Source of the DNA: an uncultured Sulfurovum sp.
GTDB lineage: Bacteria > Campylobacterota > Campylobacteria > Campylobacterales > Sulfurovaceae
Assembly: GCA_902727915.1 (NCBI GenBank)
Contig: CACVAU010000090.1
Span: forward strand, 1-60,433
DNA: 60,433 nucleotides
Direction of reading: 5' to 3'
Positions 55,827-60,433 of this stretch are shown here, piece after piece (positions within the stretch are counted from its first letter, which is position 1; the number at the start of each line of letters is the position of its first letter). The notes under the pieces were generated by a model. The model made no database searches. It saw nothing but the letters and a program-made list of their open reading frames with translations, and was not told where the DNA came from. A program made the position numbers and the translations under genes.

Positions 55827-56894
55827 ATGAAGATTCGTACTAGCAAGCCACTAATAGAATCTATACTAATAAACTTACAACCTTTTTTAGAAAAAAAAGA
55901 TGCCAGTCAAATTACTTCACACGTTTACATAGAAGCAATAAATGAAACCGTTATATTTAAAGCAACAGATGGAGAAATAGGTCTAAATATTAATGCTAAT
56001 AATATTATTATTGAAAGTGAAGGAAGTTTTACAGCTAATGGAAAAAAACTGCTTGATATTATCAGAATATTAAAAAATGAAGAAATTACACTTGAAATAA
56101 TTGAAAATAATTTAAATATTAAACAAAAAAATTCAAAATTTAAATTACCTACATTTAATGCTAATAATTATCCCTCTTTTCCACAAATTGAAAATAAACC
56201 ACAAATTGTATTAGATTCTATTAATTTAATAAAAAATTTAAAAAAAATTTCATCAGCCATTGATAATAATAATCCTAAATTTGAATTAAATGGTGCATTA
56301 TTAGATATTAAAAAAACAGAAACCAAATTAGTTGGTACAGATACCAGACGTTTATCCATTTCAGCACTTCAAACACAAAATGAAAAAGAATTCTCATTAA
56401 TTATTCCTAAAAAAGCCATTTTAGAAATTCAAAAACTATTCATTGATCAAATTAGTATTTATTATGATGATACAAATTTAATTATACAAAATGAAAACCA
56501 TTATTTTTTTACACGCTTAATCAATGGGAATTATCCAGACTATGCACGTATTGTTCCCAAAGAAACAAAATTAAACGTTACTTTACCTAAAAAAGAAATG
56601 CTTGAATCTATTAAAATGATTACTACAATTTCTCCAGAAATAAAAATAACTTTTAATCAAGAAAAAATTTTATTTAATTCTTTAACAGCCGATAATATTG
56701 AAGCTAAAACAGAATTACAAATTCATACAGGACTAAATGAAAAATTTGAATTAAATGTAAACAGTCGTTATCTTTTAGATTTTATAACACAAGTAGAAGA
56801 AAATGAATTTCAAATTTTACTTAATGAATCAACCTTACCATTTGTTTTAAAAGACAAAGAGTTTATTACAGTCATTATGCCTATTATCGCATAA
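55827..56894 (+). CDS. dnaN: DNA polymerase III beta subunit (sliding clamp)
   Basis: The 355-residue protein shows the three-domain clamp pattern: [10 protein letters not shown] in domain 1, [12 protein letters not shown] in domain 2 and the C-terminal [16 protein letters not shown]. The dimeric ring holds polymerase on DNA. The composition is extremely A/T-rich, more than its neighbours. AAAGGAT precedes the ATG. pyrG, not gyrB, follows. Confidence 0.96.
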   Translation: MKIRTSKPLIESILINLQPFLEKKDASQITSHVYIEAINETVIFKATDGEIGLNINANNIIIESEGSFTANGKKLLDIIRILKNEEITLEIIENNLNIKQKNSKFKLPTFNANNYPSFPQIENKPQIVLDSINLIKNLKKISSAIDNNNPKFELNGALLDIKKTETKLVGTDTRRLSISALQTQNEKEFSLIIPKKAILEIQKLFIDQISIYYDDTNLIIQNENHYFFTRLINGNYPDYARIVPKETKLNVTLPKKEMLESIKMITTISPEIKITFNQEKILFNSLTADNIEAKTELQIHTGLNEKFELNVNSRYLLDFITQVEENEFQILLNESTLPFVLKDKEFITVIMPIIA

Positions 56895-56914
56895 TAAAAA
56901 GAGGAAAATTATTG

Positions 56915-58531
56915 ATGTCAACCAAATATATTTTTGTTACAGGAGGGGTATTAAGCTCTCTTGGAAAAGGGATTACAGCTGCAAGTATTGGAACAATTTT
57001 AAAACATTCAGGGTTTAGAGTAGGTGTTTTAAAACTTGATCCTTATATTAACGTAGATCCAGGAACCATGTCACCTTTAGAACATGGAGAAGTTTTTGTA
57101 ACAAAAGATGGTGCTGAAACCGATTTAGACTTAGGACATTATGAGCGTTTCTTAGATACCTCATTAACCCAAAATAATAACTTTACAACAGGTAGAATTT
57201 ATAAATCTGTCATAGAAAATGAACGTGAAGGTAAATACTTAGGAAAAACCATTCAAATTGTTCCTCATATTACCAATGAAATTAAAGAACGTATTGTAAA
57301 AGCAGGTGAAAATAAAAATATTTTAATTGTTGAACTTGGTGGAACAACAGGAGACATGGAAGGTATGCCTTTTCTTGAAACCATTCGTCAAATGAAACAT
57401 GAAATGGGGCGTGACAATGTTATGAGTATTCATGTAACTCTATTACCCTACATTCGTACTGCTGGTGAAATAAAAACAAAACCAACCCAACATTCAGTTC
57501 AAGAATTAAGACGTATAGGTATTACCCCTCAAATGTTAATCCTAAGATCCGAAGAACGTATTCCAACAGATATAAGACGTAAAATTGCTTATACTTGTGA
57601 TGTTGATGAAAAATCTGTTATTGAAGCCATTGATGCCCCTACCATTTATGAAGTTCCATTAAATTTTATGGCACAAGATATTTTAGAGCCTATTGCGAAG
57701 GAACTAAATTTAGGTGAACTTAAACCAGACATGCAACTTTGGGGTGAATTGGTACATAAAATCATTCAACCAACTAAAAAAACAACCATTGCTTTTGTGG
57801 GTAAATATTTGGATTTAAAAGAATCATACAAGTCATTAACTGAAGCACTTATTCATGCTGGTGCTCATTTAGATACTAATGTTGAAATTAAATGGGTAGA
57901 TTCTGAAAAAATCCAAAATAATACAGCAAGACAATATTTACTTGATTGTGATGGTATTCTTGTTGCAGGTGGTTTTGGTCAGCGTGGTATTGAAGGTAAA
58001 ATTGAAGCAATTAAATATGCACGTGAAGAAAAAATTCCATTTCTAGGAATTTGTTTGGGTATGCAACTTGCCATGATTGAATTTTCAAGAAATGTATTAG
58101 GATTAGAGGATGGAACTTCTGTAGAGTTCAATACAGAAACAGAAAACCCCATTATTTTCTTAATTGATGAATTCATTGATGCCTCTGGTTCACGACAAGT
58201 TAGAACATCAACCTCTCCAATGGGTGGAACCATGCGTTTAGGTGAATATGAATGTGATACCAAAGAGGGTTCAAATTTACGTGAAGCTTATGGGGCTTCA
58301 ACCATTTTTGAACGTCATAGACATCGATATGAAGCCAATCCAACGTACCGAGAAGCGTTAGAGCTGAATGGTATGGAGATTACAGGTGAGTCAAATGGAT
58401 TGATTGAGGCTGTTGAAGTAACTGATCATCCTTGGTTCTTAGGGGTACAGTTCCATCCAGAATTTACTTCACGATTACAGAGTCCAAACCCTTCAATTGT
58501 AGCTTTTGTAAAGAATGCTTTAAATAGGTAA
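56915..58531 (+). CDS. pyrG: CTP synthase
   Basis: The 538-residue enzyme has an N-terminal synthetase domain ([20 protein letters not shown], residues about 4-23). Its C-terminal class I glutamine amidotransferase domain has GICLGMQLA (nucleophile Cys) and HRYE/FHPEF with the catalytic His and Glu. It converts UTP to CTP. The ATG at 56915 follows AGAGGAAAA; a TTG directly before it is less likely. It ends at a hairpin. Confidence 0.96.
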   Translation: MSTKYIFVTGGVLSSLGKGITAASIGTILKHSGFRVGVLKLDPYINVDPGTMSPLEHGEVFVTKDGAETDLDLGHYERFLDTSLTQNNNFTTGRIYKSVIENEREGKYLGKTIQIVPHITNEIKERIVKAGENKNILIVELGGTTGDMEGMPFLETIRQMKHEMGRDNVMSIHVTLLPYIRTAGEIKTKPTQHSVQELRRIGITPQMLILRSEERIPTDIRRKIAYTCDVDEKSVIEAIDAPTIYEVPLNFMAQDILEPIAKELNLGELKPDMQLWGELVHKIIQPTKKTTIAFVGKYLDLKESYKSLTEALIHAGAHLDTNVEIKWVDSEKIQNNTARQYLLDCDGILVAGGFGQRGIEGKIEAIKYAREEKIPFLGICLGMQLAMIEFSRNVLGLEDGTSVEFNTETENPIIFLIDEFIDASGSRQVRTSTSPMGGTMRLGEYECDTKEGSNLREAYGASTIFERHRHRYEANPTYREALELNGMEITGESNGLIEAVEVTDHPWFLGVQFHPEFTSRLQSPNPSIVAFVKNALNR

Positions 58532-58546
58532 AGTTACTATTAATTT

Positions 58547-58564
58547 CGTTGGCTTTAGCCAACG
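58547..58564 (+). terminator. Hairpin between pyrG and recJ
   Basis: Perfect 7-bp stem CGTTGGC with GCCAACG and tetraloop TTTA; the tail TCCTTT is weak. Confidence 0.5.
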
Positions 58565-58588
58565 TCCTTTAAAACAAAAAGAATATGT

Positions 58589-60172
58589 ATGCCCTACCCT
58601 AAAATAACTCCCCAAGAGATAGATCAAAAACTGCAAAAACGATTTTTAAAAGATGGTCACCTCTCTTTAGCCAATTTGCCTAAACCCTCAGAATTTAAAG
58701 ATATGGACAGAGCCGTAGCCAGAATAGTCAAAGCCATTCATACAGGTGAAAAAATCATGCTCATTGGTGATTATGATGTAGACGGCGTTGTCTCCACTAC
58801 TTTAATTAATATGTTCTTTAGAGACATTGGGGTGGATTTAGCGTGGATTATCCCCAATCGTTTCAAAGATGGTTATGGTCTTTCTCCTAATCTTATTCCT
58901 AGAATTGAAGGTTTTGATTTAGTATTTACGGTAGACAATGGCATAGCTGCTGTTGAAGCTGCGAAGATGTGTGAAGAGATGGGCATTGATTTGATTATTA
59001 CCGATCACCATATTGTCCCTGCTGTTATTCCTGAAGCGTATGCTATTGTTGACCAAAAACAAGCAGATTGTCCTTTTCCTTATGAAGAAGTGTGTGGTGC
59101 CCAGATTGCCTGGTACCTTATAGCAGCTCTTAACAAGGCTTTAAATGCCAATGTAGACATGAAGTCATACCTTGGCTTGGTGAGCATTGCTATTATTGCA
59201 GATATGATGCCTCTACAACATATAAACCGTGCCATGGTTAAAGCTGGTTTACAGCTTCTAAATCGTTCAGAACTTCCAGCCATAAAAGCCTTTATGGAGA
59301 AGTTAGACAAAGTGGTGTTAGATGCTGAAGATATTGGTTTTCAAATTGCACCTGTGTTAAATTCAGCTGGACGTATGGATGATGCTAAGTGGTCTGTAGA
59401 GTTTTTGTTAAGTGCTAATATTTATGATGCAAGGATACGTTTAGATAGATTAAAAGATTTTAATGAAAACCGAAAAGCCATTGAACAAAAAATTACGGAT
59501 GAAGCCATAAACCAAGTAGATATTAATGATGATGTACTCGTAGTGGTTGGTGAAAATTGGCATGAAGGGGTAGTGGGAATTGTTGCTGCGAGAGTTGGAC
59601 GACGTTTTGAGAAGCCTTGTATTGTGTTAACAAAAAGTAAAATGGGAGAACTTAAGGGTTCAGGACGTAGTTTTCATGTTTGTAACCTTTTTAAAATAAC
59701 CACAGCTTGTCGACCCTTGTTAAATAAATTTGGAGGACATGAGGCTGCCATTGGACTTAGTTTAAATGTTGAGAACTTAGAAGTATTTAAACAACAAATT
59801 CAACAAGAGTATAAAGCTGAGGAGTATCAAGAACAGTTACTTGACCCAGATATTTTAGGAGAATTAAGTTTTTCACATATAAGCTTTGACCTTGTGAATA
59901 AACTTAAAGTTTATGAGCCTTATGGTCAAGGTAATCCAAGAGTAAAATTTATTAGTAACAATGTACTCATTGAAGATGTGAATGAAATGGGAAAAGAGAA
60001 AGAGCATCGACGTTTTACCTTTTCACAAAATGGTTTTACCCAACAAGCCGTACTTTTTAAAACCAAAGAAGTTTTTCACATAGGGCAAGTTATTTCTGTC
60101 ATTTATGGTTTGAATGAGAATCATTTTAACAATAGGGTTACGTTACAGTTGATGGTTGAGAAAATATTATAA
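58589..60172 (+). CDS. recJ: Single-stranded-DNA-specific exonuclease RecJ
   Basis: The 527-residue enzyme has the DHH-family motifs: GDYDVDGVVSTTL (about 66-78), VFTVDNGIA and LIITDHHIVP, later LNSAGRMDDA. The DHHA1 motif is GSGRSFHVCNLF, and an OB-fold tail contains PYGQGNPRVKF. It degrades single-stranded DNA 5' to 3' in recombination and mismatch repair. It is somewhat shorter than E. coli RecJ, as usual in the phylum. Confidence 0.94.
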   Translation: MPYPKITPQEIDQKLQKRFLKDGHLSLANLPKPSEFKDMDRAVARIVKAIHTGEKIMLIGDYDVDGVVSTTLINMFFRDIGVDLAWIIPNRFKDGYGLSPNLIPRIEGFDLVFTVDNGIAAVEAAKMCEEMGIDLIITDHHIVPAVIPEAYAIVDQKQADCPFPYEEVCGAQIAWYLIAALNKALNANVDMKSYLGLVSIAIIADMMPLQHINRAMVKAGLQLLNRSELPAIKAFMEKLDKVVLDAEDIGFQIAPVLNSAGRMDDAKWSVEFLLSANIYDARIRLDRLKDFNENRKAIEQKITDEAINQVDINDDVLVVVGENWHEGVVGIVAARVGRRFEKPCIVLTKSKMGELKGSGRSFHVCNLFKITTACRPLLNKFGGHEAAIGLSLNVENLEVFKQQIQQEYKAEEYQEQLLDPDILGELSFSHISFDLVNKLKVYEPYGQGNPRVKFISNNVLIEDVNEMGKEKEHRRFTFSQNGFTQQAVLFKTKEVFHIGQVISVIYGLNENHFNNRVTLQLMVEKIL

Positions 60173-60188
60173 AATCTTATTTTCTTAC

Positions 60189-60433
60189 CTATACTACTAC
60201 TGATTGAACAATGCTTTTTATCTCTTTATAGTCAACCACATTGTTCTCACCTGCTACTTTGTCAAAAGAGGTATAGCCCAATTCATTAAAACGTGGTTTT
60301 AGGTTGTTTGGAATTCTGTTGACAAAACGTTCATACTCTTCACGTTTCATGCCCACTTTAGCATCTAAAAATTCTAAATCTTGTGCCACTCTGGCAATAA
60401 GCACTTTTTCATTTTCTTTGCTAATGTTTTCCA
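60189..60433 (-). CDS. C-terminal part of an unrecognised protein (cut by window edge)
   Basis: The leftward frame stays open to the right edge, so the start lies outside. The visible 80 residues end FDKVAGENNVVDYKEIKSIV plus a short hydrophobic tail and contain GMKREEYERFVNRIPNNLKPRF. No domain is recognised. It is convergent with recJ, 16 bases away. Confidence 0.55.
   Translation of the reverse strand, partial: ENISKENEKVLIARVAQDLEFLDAKVGMKREEYERFVNRIPNNLKPRFNELGYTSFDKVAGENNVVDYKEIKSIVQSVVV

Overview
The window is a low-GC, gene-dense bacterial chromosome segment that reads as Campylobacterota (formerly Epsilonproteobacteria). Reasons: the secG-frr-pyrE and glmM-lspA gene pairs, a NifS/NifU-type Fe-S system, ruvC-dnaA-dnaN with TTATTCACA-type DnaA boxes on both sides of dnaA, and a strongly A/T-biased codon choice. 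The genus cannot be fixed from sequence reading alone; a free-living Arcobacter/Sulfurimonas/Sulfurovum-like organism is my inference. The window carries a replication origin near its right end.

Layout. 1-372: a consensus sigma70 promoter firing off the left edge, probably for an rRNA/tRNA operon. 372-3509: two identical copies of a secreted repeat protein with a peptidoglycan-binding tail. 3705-7607: BI-1 membrane protein, BioC-like methyltransferase, secG, frr, pyrE and an OmpA-like lipoprotein. 7629-17286: a type II secretion system split into a leftward pseudopilin operon (G, H, I) and a rightward operon (K, L, M, N, C, D, E, J); no gspF or prepilin peptidase is present. 17291-19363: two exosortases flanking an opposing gene of unknown function. 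19423-30093: housekeeping (dapF, a PpiC-type isomerase, lspA, glmM, thrS, infC, an L,D-transpeptidase, coaE, a YeiH-type transporter, a HerA-like ATPase). 30128-34167: a leftward accessory islet with a ComEA-like protein, a PD-(D/E)XK nuclease, an unknown protein, release factor H and an RtcB-family RNA ligase. 34332-38312: rluB, rarA, typA. 38527-53498: envelope genes (polyproline outer-membrane protein, YcbB-like L,D-transpeptidase, TPR protein, two CAP lipoproteins, a LysM pair, TamB and TamA), interrupted by nifS-nifU and by a structured-RNA candidate at 46263-46440. 53561-60433: tRNA-Val, ruvC, bipartite oriC around dnaA, dnaN, pyrG, recJ and a partial gene.

How the parts work together. 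Much of the window serves the cell envelope: Sec export (secG), lipoprotein maturation (lspA), periplasmic folding, beta-barrel and TAM assembly, type II secretion and peptidoglycan synthesis or cross-linking (glmM, dapF, two L,D-transpeptidases). The second theme is translation and its repair (frr, thrS, infC, typA, rluB, prfH-rtcB).

No insertion sequence, prophage or CRISPR array was seen. The best candidates for new biology are: (1) the structured RNA at 46263-46440; (2) the rtcB-prfH operon with an unknown third gene and a short upstream ORF; (3) the exosortase pair beside a T2SS whose secretin ends in a SPOR domain; (4) the identical gene pair whose identity stops exactly at the gene borders; (5) three tandem hairpins between nifS and nifU.
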